Source: Falsiroseomonas sp046052145
GTDB lineage: Bacteria > Pseudomonadota > Alphaproteobacteria > Acetobacterales > Acetobacteraceae
Length of the DNA: 64,000 nucleotides
Assembly: GCA_046052145.1 (NCBI GenBank)
Contig: JBJOMW010000001.1
Span: 589,312 to 653,311 of the forward strand
Reading direction: 5' to 3'
Positions 40,201 to 43,908 of the stretch are shown in pieces; the first letter of the stretch is position 1; each line of letters opens with the position of its first letter. A model generated the notes under the pieces. That model was not told the origin of the DNA. It made no database searches and saw nothing but the letters and a program-made list of their open reading frames with translations. Both the position numbers and the translations under genes were made by a program.

Positions 40201-42537
40201 CAGTACGCGGCGGCCACGATCACCGCCATCGCTGACGATGCGGGCGCCATCACCGGGACAGTCGCCCGCGGCGGCAGGACCGATGACACCAGCCTCAGCC
40301 TCAGCGGCACGCTGAACGTCGCGCTCGCGGCGGGTGAGGTGGTGCGCATCTATGACGGCACCACCTATCTCGGCGATGCCACGGTGGGCGGTGGGGCCAC
40401 CACCTGGACCTATGCCGATGCCCGCACCCTGACCCACAATCAGGCGCTGAGCTACACCGCCCGCGTGGCCACGGCGTCGGGTGAAGGCCCTGCCGGCAGG
40501 GCCTACACGGTCACTGTGGATACCGTGGCACCGACGGTCGTGGTGGCCGTCAATTCAGGTGCGGCGAGCACGGTCAATGCGGGCGCATCGACCACGCTGC
40601 TGATCACCTTGTCCGAAAAGTCCACCGACTTTGTCTTGGCGGATCTGACCGCCACCGGCGGCTCGGTGAGCAACCTGGTGCCGGTTGTGTCCTCGGGTGA
40701 TGTGGGCTCGGGCTACAGCAGCTACACGGTCACCTTCACGGCCAACGGCAATCTGGGGGATACGCGCTCCGTCACGGTGGACGCCAACAAGTTCACGGAT
40801 GCGGCGGGGAGCGCCAATACGGCGTCGAACACGCTGAACCTGACCGGGGCGGTGAACAGCTTCCAGTACAACATGGACACCACTTTGCCGGACATGACGC
40901 AGACCTGGGGGCGCAACACGTCTGGCGCGTTCGTCAATGACAAGGCCTACATCGCCAATGGCCCGAGTTCCGAGGCCGGGGACAATGAGCTGATCCTGGC
41001 GGATAACGTGACTGGTCAGCGCGGGGTCTGGTTCCCGAATACCGCCGTGTCCGGTGGCCAGATGGTGACGGCCATGGACGTTTACTTCCAGCACTATTTC
41101 TCGACTGCGGCCTTCAACCAGCTCAACTTCGCCTTCGGTACGGACAATGGGTCTGTGCCGGTCAACGCACTTTATGCGATGGGCAAAGGCTTGTCCGTTC
41201 TGTTTGAATCGAACGGCAATATCTTCCTTGGGTGGAACCTGACGGCAAGCGCCTATGCCTGGAAGGCCCAGGTCAGCAGCGTCCCCTTGACCGGTTGGCA
41301 CGACATCAGGATCAAGGTGTCGACGACGGGCCTCACGGAGGTGATCGTCGACAATGTCACCAGGCTGTCTTGGAACAACACCACCTGGACCAGCGAGAAC
41401 CAGGCAGGCTGGGTTTACCAATTCGCCGGATACAAGCAGTTCTCCGCGCCAAGCGGCGAGACCTGGGTCGACAACATCAGCATCCTGGACACCAGGGCGG
41501 CCTCGCCCATCGTGCTGGATCTGGATGGCGACGGTGTACAGACCGTCGAAGCGTCACAGGGCGTGCTGTTCGACTTCGGCGCGGATGGCCAATCGGTTCG
41601 GGCGGGTTGGGTGTCGCGAACGGACGGCCTGCTGGTCCGTGACCTAAACAACGACGGCATCGTCAACAACGGCACCGAATTGCTGGGCAATGCCACCGCC
41701 CTGCCCAATGGCCGCAACGCCGCCGATGGCTGGGAGGCCCTGGCAGCGCTGGATGCGAATGGCGACGGCGCGGTCAATGCGCAGGACGCCGCGTTTGACC
41801 AGCTGCGCGTATGGGTGGATGCCGATGGCGATGGCGTGACCGATGCGGGCGAACTGCAGGCCCTCGCGCAGCACGGCATCGTTGGTCTGAATGTCGCGCA
41901 TGATGGATCCCGGCGCGACAACCAGGGCAACACCCTGGTCGGCCAGGGCAGCTACCTCCGGTCCGACGGCACCACCGCCGCGATGAGCGACGCCTGGTTC
42001 CAGATCCTGCCGGGCCAGGCCAATGAGCCCAGCACGAACACCGTCGTCCTGACCAACGGGTCGGCCATCGGCGGCAGCGGCCACGACACCATTGCCGTGC
42101 CGCATCCGGGGATGGACCTGCAGAACGCATTGCTCGCAGGTGCCAGGATCGATGGTGGCGCTGGCATCGACACCCTCGACTTCTCGGGTGCCGGCCAGAT
42201 GCTGGACCTGACTGCGGTGGCGGACGGGTCGTTGCGCTCGGTGGAGCGCATCGACCTGACGGGTACGGGCAACAACACCCTGCGCCTGAACCTGTCCGAT
42301 GTGCTCGAGCTTGGCGCCAGCAACGCCTTCGACGTGGACCAGACGGCTGCCGACACGCGCCAGCAGCTGCTGATCCAGGGCGATGCCGGCGACCGCGTGC
42401 TGCTGGCGGACCTCGCTGACTGGAGCAATACGGGAGCGACCTTCAGCGATGGTGGGCGCAGCTACGCCGTGTTCAACCACACGACTGCGCATACCCAGCT
42501 GCTGATCGACAACGCGCTCACCCCGCAGGCGAACTGA
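15751..42537 (+). CDS. Giant type I-secreted BapA-like adhesin with Ig-like, FG-GAP propeller and RTX domains
   Basis: 8928 codons from GTG 15751 (ATG 15754 is equally possible), roughly 850-900 kDa. Order: BapA-type prefix domain (1-140) and a hydrophobic segment (GWWPLLGLGAAVGGAVFLL); about 35 Ig-like domains (to ~4470); then four modules of two Ig-like domains, a seven-bladed FG-GAP propeller, RTX nonapeptides and a beta-rich IERIDL segment; finally Ig-like domains, a lectin-like domain, EF-hand-like repeats and a last RTX/IERIDL tail ending LLIDNALTPQAN, likely the uncleaved type I signal. Cysteine is nearly absent. No N-terminal Sec signal peptide is seen, as expected for type I export. 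The downstream TolC/ABC/HlyD genes fit as its exporter. Expected role: calcium-stabilised surface adhesin for biofilm or cell contact. No frameshift interrupts it. Confidence 0.92.
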   Translation: MMTTFVLITARGAAATTELVVSRAEVLAAERGAVYRLVEEGSRRQPARLLLRRIQKDLLIEVNGVVVVRLEGFYEELPEAERPAYRLNPDSPAEALVRPETPPVERLTPIEDVVWRASEFQEAALLAEPASASSLTGLIGPGWWPLLGLGAAVGGAVFLLQRRGDSGGTAPPSAPLGGLAAASDSGVLGDGVTNDPTPTLAGTGATPGTRIRVVMPGTGEVLTATVAANGTWSVTPTQALPDGTTGNIVVTAMDASGKTSPPTNIPLRIDTSAPVAPSGGLAAASDSGVLGDGATNDTTPTVTGTGATPGDLIRVVMPGTGEVLTATVAPDGSWSVTPTQPLPDGTTGNIIVTATDPSGNTSPPTNIPLTIDTSAPAAPQADVAAASDTGFDNTDNLTNDTTPTISGGPATPGDTITLYKPDGVTVLGTAVVGFNGTWQITLAPADALADGVHNLKITATDPAGNESPPTTVAITLDTQAPSVASGGLKSDATNDTGPSANDDVTSNRSPVLEGVAEQGSTVRLEIGGRTFETTAGAGGLWSVNLAQAVPVGGNAPMPGLPDGVYTPQITVLDPAGNSASGPGRPFTVDTSAPVAPSGGLAAASDSGVLGDGATNDTTPTVTGTGATPGDLIRVVMPGTGEVLTATVAPDGSWSVTPTQPLPDGTTGNIIVTATDPSGNTSPPTNIPLTIDTSAPAAPQADVAAASDTGFDNTDNLTNDTTPTISGGPATPGDTITLYKPDGVTVLGTAVVGFNGTWQITLAPADALADGVHNLKITATDPAGNESPPTTVAITLDTQAPSVASGGLKSDATNDTGPSANDDVTSNRSPVLEGVAEQGSTVRLEIAGRTFETTAGAGGLWSVNLAQAIPVGGNAPMLGLSDGIYTPQITVLDPAGNSASGPGRPFTVDAGAPGSPGVAIPEAAGGVSAAEAANGVQITVQLPADAAVGDIVRTTITPPGGGAPIELVTGPLTSADLQQRSITQTVLPADLSDGQGGYRDGLWQTSTTLTDVAGNQSQPQTDSFRLAANAPSLAVPAITGDDILNATEKSGSVPVTGTTSAEPGQTVTVTFNGQSYTAQVQAGAQGQPNTFSVSIPDVALANVADGNYPVVVSVSNGAGTPAQAITRTLRVDATAPTLAISTISGDDVSAANSGGTFSATERGDLASTTVTTPPVIAGTTSAEVGQTVTIVLAGGAHVFTTTVGQGGAWSYALTNAEALALNHGTTYTVRVTVSDLAGNQAIPDSDNRLVVDIAPPDVPTISQTYSGTTTPTLTGRAMKVDPGNASNFIALANGDTISITLNGVTVTGTIGSLPAGLTYNTVNGTWALDTATAGSFGLVDDTAYDVVVSVTAGGTSKSDISSGELSIDTTQPIVSLDPISPDATNASVINAAEKSQALTITGTTSAQPGSTVTLTGLDGQTYTALVEAGANNINTFRIPLSGAQIAALTDGTKTLTASVTNLYGLTASDTETLRLDTAIPSIPSLSLPEGLVVNADEAASAGGTPIVVTLPNDARVGDTVTSTVTRPDGSTVTLRHVVQASELPAAQGGTAAGSGPFTISQLLPTADLQPDGSYGISTTVTDTAGNTSPAATASFTLDTQAPGQPNVTLTEAPFGVNDAEALSANGTPILVSIPATAKAGDTVTTIVTKPDSTTVSLSVVLQPSDITQGHVTLTIPTADLAADGSYDTSTTVTDAAGNASAATVVPFTVDRTAPTAPSAAPDMTSATDTGSSNSDDTTNAPRPSFQVAPLPTGAIGAVLLVNGQAVPAALSTDGSGNTLLTPIGPLPDGTHAISYALVDAAGNQSAPSPALSVTIDTAAPSQPAAPDLLATSDTGSSNSDNLTSDTTPTFSVPTGQGNAILLVNGTPVAATYDPATGALTPNAPLPEGTYNIAIQVVDLAGNVSAPSPALSVTIDTTPPAAPSTAPDMTTSSDSGSSNTDNITNNTTPGFNIGVIPPGTTPVLVINGQVVPATITTDGNNNTILTPSTPLTDGNYNISHALTDASGNQSAAGPALPVTIDTTPPAATGGLASSSDTGASNTDGLTGDNTPTIRGITDPGSTVTVQIGGQTLTATADANGDWSVTAATLPDGVHTPVISVTNPSGNTTANQNGTPFTIDASAPGAPALTQVIDNVGGQASNLISGSDTNDNTPRLIGTAEAGSTVKIYDGNTLLATVPVDGNGDWSWTPSPALADGAYSLTLTATDAAGNASPATSPFVLRVDTAAPAATGGLAPISDNNNDGLANAADSDNRTFDNTPIIRGVTDPGSTVTVLVGGQTLQATADQNGNWSVTPTALADGTYTPVISVTDPAGNTTASQNGTLFTVDATAPSAPSAGILPADNSGSPNDNLTRDTTPMLSGTGEPGSTITIRDQNNNVLATAVVDGNGNWTSPALAQLPDGTHNLTVTATDPTGNQSPTTPLALVIDATPPPTPGTLAIPENAGGGVNATEVTSGGGVPVTVPLTTTGANPVQAGDVIRLTVDDPTTNAPVVIAYTVTPNDITNGSATVLVPTADIPVDGLYNLSATITDAAGNASAASTGSFTVDKTLPGAGTGSLSSASDNLTADNTPVLSGTAEPGCTVEVTVGGKTYLINPAAAQQPAGITYTSGTGAWSIDLGAAIPVGEASPAAPLADGSYTPTIRVTDAAGNATTSTGTAFSVDASVPGLAGDLATASDTSGTLANVTVGNNTDNITSDTTPAFTGTGEAGNTITLTLANGTYKTTVQGDGTWTIDTGNVTAGVFVAGNANTYATFSSGTQLDLGLTSANAFTDNARSFDVDVMAMDAAGNTASVTIPVRIDTIVTDPTINITNGISPVTGTGEAGASVVLYESDVLARGDKTSTGATAEVQTFRSVSSMLVASQAVTLSVGSTSLTTATLDADPTLAELVTALQGASGYGTAPFTVAASGNDLVLTWKSAGVVNTTATLSGLSSTQTAAETTIGAGGITVDLNNGTWTAIVDPLANGHTFTTSKPRDYVVTGQVAGSGPNAGKVIISGTITSAGISELNSGGSFTLYDSVQIGNVVTVAANGSWSVTFANPLANGTFLTANSVDLAGNIDPPGVAIVQTDNSIPLINPTNGAVLTGTGKPGNFVALTVNGQPVRDANNQPLVVQVAPNGTWSATPGTPLAHNIVVTATDTVTNGSSNATVDAVAPAKPTLDLVAASDTGADSRDNLTSDTTPTLSGTGEPGSTIKIYDGVTLVGTAIVDGSGGWTATLSTALTDGRHTLTVTATDAAGNASVPSDPLAIDIDTQAPAAPSGAPDMTAATDTGSSNTDNTTANPKPAFNIGALPPGSSSAVLLVNGAVIPAAVTTDGNGNTILTPAAALPDGTHAISYALLDAAGNQSGPSPALSVTVDTTAPSQPSAPDLVAASDTGTSQTDNLTSDTTPTFSVPTGQGNVILLVNGAAVAATYNAQTGELTPSTPLPEGTHAIAIQVVDVAGNMSVPSAPLSVTIDATPPATPTTAPDMTAATDSGSSVTDNITNDTTPDFNLGTLPAGTSAVLLVNGQAVPANVTTDGNGNTILTPSTPLADGNHAISYALVDAAGNQSAPSPALNVTIDATPPSQPAAPDLLAASDTGTSSTDNHTSDTTPTFSVPAGQGNAILLVNGSPVAATYDPATGTLTPNTPLPSGTYNIAIQTVDSAGNTSAASTPLSVTIDTTPPTTPTVSALTTRADSITLTGTATLGAGETLSVTVNGATYDNVAVTNGAWSLKIAGSGAVTPSSGSLAAFPDGTYAVTATARDAAGNSSADTSTGELVVSSTAVMLGITGIASASDTGASATDRITSDNTPTITGTSDQPNRLVMVTLNDGSTDYTFSTTTDGSGNWSLTTGTLPDGSYTVSASITSPAGGTGTATLSGAPLTVDTVAPTVAFTTVFGDSVSTASSNATFDITERGFDSTNYTLNPSVSPLPTINGTATGADGRSVTVGLNGQTYQATVQAGGAWSVTVPDLDARALNHGATYTLTATLSDTAGNAATPDTDNGLVVNIAPPDVPTVVSQTTGSTTPTITGSAEKKVVSTATETTPGAAGTAEVQTITNIANALGANRAVTLTVGGTTLTTAALDATPTVAELAAALAAASGYGAAPFTVAASGNDLVLTWTTNGVVNDTASLTSFRSLEAGDALLVAIKDSTGTTTLGSYALTVGGSSTPAGLTYTAATSSWSLAVAAGDGLQAGNSYQVDVSATASGVTRSDISSLELRVTAPPVITSIPELVSGSLLNLTEADSTDSGQAAGGTVVNVSIAGSGAAAGQVLTLTWGGQTISHVLTAADVAANTVAVLVPTSTLAAETAAGTSETIAVRASLGGATSTSVNAAINFVQPTAPTINTTAWASSGAGASSNISGIGEAFREGNANGHLTTGTQDNILYSSEVVASGAVTDGTNVRVQLPSSGANLPQVGDTVTLTWGSQANAVSVVLTSTDITTNRFVDIRVPESVIRTQPYGAITVSAQIVSAATGNASNALPVTVQWAWDLPLALPANSQYGFVIDGASAGDLSSHRVRGAGDVNGDGYTDLVIAAPTFDTAGASNTGAVYVVFGKPDLQRINLQTLSAGNSSQGFMIRGACANSFLAYSVDGGLDVNGDGLSDLVLTNTSYAPLGADLFATPLSTFNSRAYVVYGRTATSTVELSSLTPSQGYSLQILDGVTAVGFNAGAPLTTAPGELQEIGRAGDLNADGFDDFVVSRVQDFYSDTVPRGAYVLYGTSEQRSSVVLSKNSVPPNAGFYIQAADTTSQFGSVFSGNGDLNGDGYDDLLITVVGRHIAVVYGGATRTQTLQISQVSQAASSTGFLITGHSSLMPFGPADVEYNNSRGTGVAMLGDVNGDGLSDIALLTGAVSGLSTNGAMVIFGQSGRFGALNLSSLVQASQTFSIDSGNTDALTAVSHVGDFNGDGLSDLLVSSTHHGVNPLLNVGRAWLIYGKTSTNTVTLSALAATEGFRIRAEALAADDLAGRQISAAGDINGDGFADLVVGSAGLDPNGAQSGRSYVIFGGVSDLNSMTFQASNGDIIGTTASETLAGTPGDNQIVAGDGDDVLIGNGGADALYGGRGNDVFVLNADNIAKLARNAGNASQAIMRVDGGAGVDTLRLAAPSLDLSQSYDLALRGIERIDLDGSSRELRLTTREVLNLSGRDNVFNTTTGYSAVTAVGWGATQRGDQLLVDGDGTNHLYLAGNWSNLGTVQNTTGGVTRTYKVMQSGVAAAQVLVDDRVILHLVPSLVTTANELAGGLNLVEAQSNGGTPMRVSLASTDAVAGNVIRLTYNGVNYDVTLQASDIQAGFVDITVPTAALTAAVPVGSSGTVAATVTLLNGATVVAASDPTPIVSNFIQPQAPIISATAWTSAGTSALSGIPEALKNARYTGFAATTAVGAADDNTLYFSEVNNSQDSGTWVRVQIPTAGTAGATAPALAGDSVVINWGSQTNAVSATLTSTDIANKYVDLLVPWSVIGAQSWGTVSVSAQVVTSSGNASAASAVNVSYVFDLPLVSTGTNYGFRINGRTAGEGTYVPVAQDRVGDVNGDGYDDFAVTGLSVAGSPGFTYIVFGRPGLSSVELSDVGVAANSGFRITGVTNTTGSNLAQHVTGNGDLNGDGLSDLIFTSPFPDSGRYVIWGKTSGATVTISNNTTIAASDGFRIAVSGPAIWGGSPLSVLGDVNGDGLDDLGLTVGASNMSNYVVLYGSTTGSVATIPWLASGGSFVGGHQIQAWGVGGSYGGHFGPGGFGGDINGDGYADIVARTENYGSTGGTVDVFFGGGSLPASETTIWNTGNGQGYRITDFNARNDRDVAGIQDVNGDGRDDLLINFTALSGPAQTYVIFGKTSDVSFSRTELTTGTSTNGFVINGGHGRSAGDFNGDGLVDILVQDSSLTINGVATGGAYLIYGKTSGSVVNLSALRASEGFRINGVSATDQAGVAVAPAGDVDGDGFADLLVSANQGDPTGRTNGGISYLIYGGVGEIRSLVFNGADGDAVGTSAAETLTGTSGNNQIVAGDGNDTLRGLGGYDVLYGGAGNDRFELHDGNIRALAVASAGLAPVPSRIDGGTGLDTLVVGTGSFLSLRDVASRLHAIEAIERIAVEGGTLQIENGQALTVNEITGPFNRFNTGNGWSVTGTVAGFDGSVDHHQLLIDVSGGGLLRLGSDFVKASGSLAYVGDSLISAGTFDVYANAATRTQLIVRQGLTVQNTIALAPTISSIPEADASRSFGALTLAEANDAGLGVFASTPAGTPVLVGLAGTGAVAGQIVRLVWDEQAPVDYTLTSADIAAGQARVTVPAATLTAATAAGSIDTVPVSAQILNGAAAITPLGVSSAVVDFGTATAPANAPVINSSNLATSDIAGITEARFGNGGTTIADNALYTSEAVNGTVVQVYLKNAAAAGDWVRINWGGVTFTQRLASAVAVGGVVNVTVPYSVIAEQGYGTFNVTAQQFTANGLAGSAASAPVSVTYRFDLPLALPGASSAPTYGFALYGESSNDGLGNAVSNAGDVNGDGYEDVLLGASNVAPSLSGRAYLVLGSATSDSALMTSALAQNRGFRITSQSSSQSLGDSVSAAGDVNGDGLADLLVGASNADGVSGTDAGASYVVFGKGNTTDVAASAVAGGTGGFLIRGGSTSDNAGFAVSEIGDFNGDGLGDVLVLAQNADPVLGGTTLTNAGRAYIIFGKTGGAAVNLSNLASSEGLVINGMTSNDQLVSGSTAGDINGDGLLDIVLGSPLADPAARGDAGRAYVVFGTSSTAAINLSAVNAGSGGFVLNGASAGDRLGASVSQAGDVNGDGLADLVIGATGASLPTGVGTGAGRVYVVFGRTATTALEASAIAGGTGGFAINAESSSAGSTLGNSVSNAGDINGDGLADLIIGAALADTAGADSGNAYVVYGRTATTAVDLSALDVSSSGFRIVGQSAGDMAGRAVSAAGDLNGDGFADLVIGASGGDQTLTNQGKVYIVYGGMSEATAAVFQSNGDAIGTSGADSLVGTSGDNQLVGGDGNDTLTGNGGADVLYGGRGNDLIVLNADNLLNLSRNSGNAAQAVARIDGGTGTDTVSVTGDGLLFDLTAISNLAMVGVERIDISSTSTGNELKMGLRDVLALAGTDNSFNTGNGWTVANTNGATGWGATNLGSQLVVDGTSRDTLTLTNSFRDIGNVVNGSNTYRVFQSGAGRTQVIVDADMNVRVPPTVINTADFEWANGLILAEAQSDSGTLVRVAITDTGALAGQAVRINWGGQTVTSGAISNTDLSNGYVQVLVPTATLTAATAIGSSGSVNVSAELLTAPSAGSTLSTSDSVAVSANFITPNAPIISATAWASGGTSSTTGIPEASLAVNWTTGTIPTTGVADNMLFRSETINGTIVRVQLPTSGVAGVTVPAVAGDTVRLNWGSQVVNSAALTSTDITNRYVDITVPAATLDTLGYGSVAVTAQVVSASTGNLSPASGTVTVNYAFDLPLTLPGNQTTPSYGFSINGNTTTNGATGGGAYAGVVSKLGDINGDGYEDVLIGAPFEAVTTFGMPVGAAYVVYGGTRQATVELSGMQTSANSNGFRIGPGTGAEQTSTRGLAGELDFNGDGLPDYLIANWFSGNVRHGRVYVAYGNSTGQQVQLSTLDSGANNSLGFRVDAQTGVAFGGIAYTYEQANNAVSDIGDFNGDGLEDIAIGQSIALTGSNTTGDPGRVVVLFGSTANRANVVLPAFSNQTVADGFILQGAAGMGPMLGVTVAGDGDTNGDGYSDLLVTTTSAGSSVGAGYVLYGQQAIASLSVTEFSGAGTTKGFIVSNVGQFGAANTVASKMDFVGDVNGDGLDDIVTPGVTAAKVIFGRANGGNVDAAQIGAAGNTQGFAITGLSGTTTDRQYNRVAGIGDFNGDGLDDMIAVSSGLWHAWLIFGQTGNTTVDVRNLQASQGFWIKPFGTATFLTGVDGAGDVNGDGFADLLVGSGEDTVAGRTAKSGKSFIIFGGLSDLQSMTFQAANGDLIGTSAGESLNGTAGANQIVAGDGNDTVTGNGGADVMYGGRGNDAFVLNADNLAQLARSSGNASQDIARVNGGTGIDTLQFAGTGLDFDLSQVRRSALEGIERIDLTGSGNNTLRLGLLDVLNFGDNNLWNAGNTNGASGEALAAIEPRRQLRVEGNAGDRVEMSERTEWVRASNDMVDGNTYAVWNHVSARAQLLISQDVTVTQYAAATITAIADDAGAITGTVARGGRTDDTSLSLSGTLNVALAAGEVVRIYDGTTYLGDATVGGGATTWTYADARTLTHNQALSYTARVATASGEGPAGRAYTVTVDTVAPTVVVAVNSGAASTVNAGASTTLLITLSEKSTDFVLADLTATGGSVSNLVPVVSSGDVGSGYSSYTVTFTANGNLGDTRSVTVDANKFTDAAGSANTASNTLNLTGAVNSFQYNMDTTLPDMTQTWGRNTSGAFVNDKAYIANGPSSEAGDNELILADNVTGQRGVWFPNTAVSGGQMVTAMDVYFQHYFSTAAFNQLNFAFGTDNGSVPVNALYAMGKGLSVLFESNGNIFLGWNLTASAYAWKAQVSSVPLTGWHDIRIKVSTTGLTEVIVDNVTRLSWNNTTWTSENQAGWVYQFAGYKQFSAPSGETWVDNISILDTRAASPIVLDLDGDGVQTVEASQGVLFDFGADGQSVRAGWVSRTDGLLVRDLNNDGIVNNGTELLGNATALPNGRNAADGWEALAALDANGDGAVNAQDAAFDQLRVWVDADGDGVTDAGELQALAQHGIVGLNVAHDGSRRDNQGNTLVGQGSYLRSDGTTAAMSDAWFQILPGQANEPSTNTVVLTNGSAIGGSGHDTIAVPHPGMDLQNALLAGARIDGGAGIDTLDFSGAGQMLDLTAVADGSLRSVERIDLTGTGNNTLRLNLSDVLELGASNAFDVDQTAADTRQQLLIQGDAGDRVLLADLADWSNTGATFSDGGRSYAVFNHTTAHTQLLIDNALTPQAN
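16270..29157 (+). repeat. Array of about 35 bacterial Ig-like domains in the giant adhesin
   Basis: Domains of 85-120 residues separated by linkers of the form (I/V/L)D-T-x-A-P-x-x-P. Within domains the strand pattern TPT(I/V)xGTGEPG, GxWSVTP, L(P/A)DGxxxxxVTATDxAGN recurs, matching the Big/Bap-repeat Ig superfamily. A two-domain unit (PDMT-x-ATDTGSSN then TPTFSVPTGQGN) occurs at about 20890-21490, 25510-26100 and 26110-26720. Such arrays act as extended stalks holding binding domains away from the cell. Confidence 0.85.
16572..18485 (+). repeat. Two tandem 957-bp near-identical units in the adhesin stalk
   Basis: Unit 1 spans 16572-17528 and unit 2 spans 17529-18485; each encodes 319 residues (three Ig-like domains). 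The first ~750 bases look identical, and the few differences I see are near the end (for example ATCGGCGGCCGTACC versus ATCGCCGGCCGCACC). The preceding domain (from 16270) is a more diverged copy of the unit's first domain. The frame is preserved. Confidence 0.9.
29158..30745 (+). other. FG-GAP propeller 1 of the giant adhesin (seven blades)
   Basis: Starts at WDLPLALP and ends near the GGVSDLNSM segment. Seven Ca-binding loops of the form GDxNGDGxxDL occur: VNGDGYTDL, VNGDGLSDL (29.5 kb), LNADGFDDF, LNGDGYDDL, VNGDGLSDI, FNGDGLSDL and INGDGFADL. Seven is the blade number of integrin-alpha propellers. RTX repeats (GDGDDVLIGNGGADALYGG) follow at about 30820-30915. Confidence 0.85.
32173..33618 (+). 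other. FG-GAP propeller 2 of the giant adhesin (seven blades)
   Basis: Starts at FDLPLVSTG. Seven loops: VNGDGYDDF, LNGDGLSDL, VNGDGLDDL, INGDGYADI, VNGDGRDDL, FNGDGLVDI and VDGDGFADL. RTX repeats (GDGNDTLRGLGGYDVLYGG) follow at about 33690-33780. This copy is slightly shorter than the others. Confidence 0.85.
35062..36588 (+). other. FG-GAP propeller 3 of the giant adhesin (seven blades)
   Basis: Starts at FDLPLALPG. Seven loops: VNGDGYEDV, VNGDGLADL, FNGDGLGDV, INGDGLLDI, VNGDGLADL, INGDGLADL and LNGDGFADL. It has the most regular blade spacing of the four, about 210 bases. RTX repeats (GDGNDTLTGNGGADVLYGG) follow at about 36655-36750. Confidence 0.85.
38020..39585 (+). other. FG-GAP propeller 4 of the giant adhesin (seven blades)
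   Basis: Starts at FDLPLTLPG. Seven loops: INGDGYEDV, FNGDGLPDY, FNGDGLEDI, TNGDGYSDL, VNGDGLDDI, FNGDGLDDM and VNGDGFADL. RTX repeats (GDGNDTVTGNGGADVMYGG) follow at about 39646-39740. The modules repeat with a period of about 2.9-3.0 kb. Confidence 0.85.
40200..42534 (+). other. C-terminal region of the giant adhesin: Ig-like, lectin-like, EF-hand-like and RTX tail
   Basis: About 40200-40860 encodes two Ig-like domains. About 40865-41500 is a unique ~210-residue domain (TWGRNTSGAFVNDKAY, then GWHDIRIKVSTTG, VIVDNVTRLSWNN) with the look of a laminin-G/concanavalin-like lectin. About 41510-41860 carries acidic loops DLDGDGVQT, DLNNDGIVNN, DANGDGAVNAQD and DADGDGVTDAGE, like the EF-hand-like block before the secretion signal in many RTX adhesins. 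The end has GGSGHDTI, an IERIDL segment and the terminal LLIDNALTPQAN. Confidence 0.65.
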
Positions 42538-42574
42538 TGGCGGCGCGTCGCGGTGCTGGTGGCTGGCGCGCGTG

Positions 42575-43189
42575 ATGACGGCGCAGTGGCTGAATGTGGG
42601 CAGCGGGCCCGCAGGTTCCGGCCTGCGGCCGCCCGGCTTTCCCGCCAGCTGGCAGGAGCTTCGGCTCGACGCGGATGCGCGCGTCGCGCCGGACATCCTT
42701 GCCCCTGCGCACGACCTGTCCCCTGTGCCCAGCGGCACGATGGACGCGCTGTTCTCCTCGCATTGCCTGGAGCATCTCTACCTGGACCAGGCGGTGCCGG
42801 CGCTGCGCGAATGGCGGCGCGTGCTCAAGGACAGCGGCTTCATGCTGCTGGTCTGCCCGGATCTTCAGGCGGCCGCGCAGATGATTGCCGAGGACCGGAT
42901 GTTCGACATCGCCTATCTCGGCATCCGTCCCTACGACATCGTCTTCAGCCATCAGGGCCTCGTGGCGCAGGGGCGGGCCGAGGGCCACAGCTTCATGGAG
43001 CACAAGAGCGGCTACACGCTCTCGACGCTGTTGCAGCTGGTGCAGGCCGCGGGCTTTGCTGCCCATGCCGGCCTTCGCCTGCGCCAGCGTTTCGAGCTGT
43101 GGGTCATGGCATGGGCGAGCGAGATGCCGGAGGCCGAGGCGCGCGCGCAGTTTGCACGCCATCTGCCCCCGGGGGCGCTTGGCCGATGA
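42575..43189 (+). CDS. SAM-dependent methyltransferase (Methyltransf_11-like) in the adhesin operon
   Basis: 204 residues from ATG 42575 (GTG 42572 also possible). The start WLNVGSGP is motif I, followed by DILAPAHDLSPVPSGTMDAL, then SSHCLEHLYLDQAVPALREW and RRVLKDSGFMLLVCPDLQ, the order seen in small class I methyltransferases acting on sugars, lipids or polyketides. Cytoplasmic. It starts 37 bases after the adhesin stop and its own stop overlaps the glycosyltransferase start, so it is part of the operon. Position beside two glycosyltransferases suggests it decorates a glycan, but this is inference. Confidence 0.75.
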   Translation: MTAQWLNVGSGPAGSGLRPPGFPASWQELRLDADARVAPDILAPAHDLSPVPSGTMDALFSSHCLEHLYLDQAVPALREWRRVLKDSGFMLLVCPDLQAAAQMIAEDRMFDIAYLGIRPYDIVFSHQGLVAQGRAEGHSFMEHKSGYTLSTLLQLVQAAGFAAHAGLRLRQRFELWVMAWASEMPEAEARAQFARHLPPGALGR

Positions 43190-43908
43190 GCGGGCCGCTG
43201 ATCTTCGTGACCGCGACGCGCACGAGCCGTGCGGAGTTCGAGGCGACTTCGCCGCTCGGCCTGTCGCTGCCGCGGGTCGGTCAGCTGACGCCGCTGCAAC
43301 TGCGCCTCTTCGCCGAGAACAGCGCGCCGCTCGGCCAGTGCTACAACGCGGCGATCGAGGAGGCGCCGGCCGGCGCGATCCTGGTCTTCGTGCATGACGA
43401 CGTTCGTATCGACGATTGGATGGCCGGTGCGCGGATCGCGGACGGGCTGCGGCGCTTCGATGTGCTCGGGCTTGCGGGGAACATCCGCCGGCAGCCGGGG
43501 CAGGAGACCTGGTACATGCGCCCAGGTCGCTTGGTGGACGGCGTCCGACACATCGCCGAGTTCGACCATCCCCATCTGAGCGGCGCGATCGGGCACGGCA
43601 TGGCGGCCGTTGCGGCGATCACGGTTTACGGTGCTGCGCCGGTTGCAGTGCGGCTCCTCGACGGCGTCTTCCTTGCGGCGCGCGCGGACCGGTTGCGGGA
43701 GAGCGGCGTGCGCTTCGACCCGGCGCTCGGCTTCCACCTCTACGACCTCGATTTCTGCCGCGCGGCCGAGGCGGCGGGGCTCTCTCTCGGCACCTGGCCG
43801 ATCGCGGTCACGCATGCCAGCGCCGGTGGATCGGTCCAATCGGCGGCCTGGGCCGAGGCCTGCACGCGCTATCTCGTCAAGTACAACGAAGGCCCTGCCA
43901 CGCCATGA
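43186..43908 (+). CDS. Glycosyltransferase of the StrF-like/GT2-like family
   Basis: 240 residues from the ATG at 43186, which overlaps the methyltransferase stop (ATGA). Shows the short GT-A pattern of this family: LGQCYNAAIEEAPAGAILVF, then VHDDVRIDDW with the metal-binding acidic residues, PVAVRLLDGVFLAARADRL, and GFHLYDLDFCRAAEAAGLSL with a second acidic pair. It probably transfers a sugar in the cytoplasm or at the inner leaflet. Its stop overlaps the next gene's start. The acceptor is unknown; the adhesin or a sugar started by the neighbouring GT41 enzyme are candidates. Confidence 0.75.
   Translation: MSGPLIFVTATRTSRAEFEATSPLGLSLPRVGQLTPLQLRLFAENSAPLGQCYNAAIEEAPAGAILVFVHDDVRIDDWMAGARIADGLRRFDVLGLAGNIRRQPGQETWYMRPGRLVDGVRHIAEFDHPHLSGAIGHGMAAVAAITVYGAAPVAVRLLDGVFLAARADRLRESGVRFDPALGFHLYDLDFCRAAEAAGLSLGTWPIAVTHASAGGSVQSAAWAEACTRYLVKYNEGPATP

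Noticed and set aside
43416..43904. Longer N-terminus for the TPR-OGT gene
   Set aside because: It is the other-frame reading of the glycosyltransferase gene; ATG 43905 overlaps the upstream stop as in the other operon joints.
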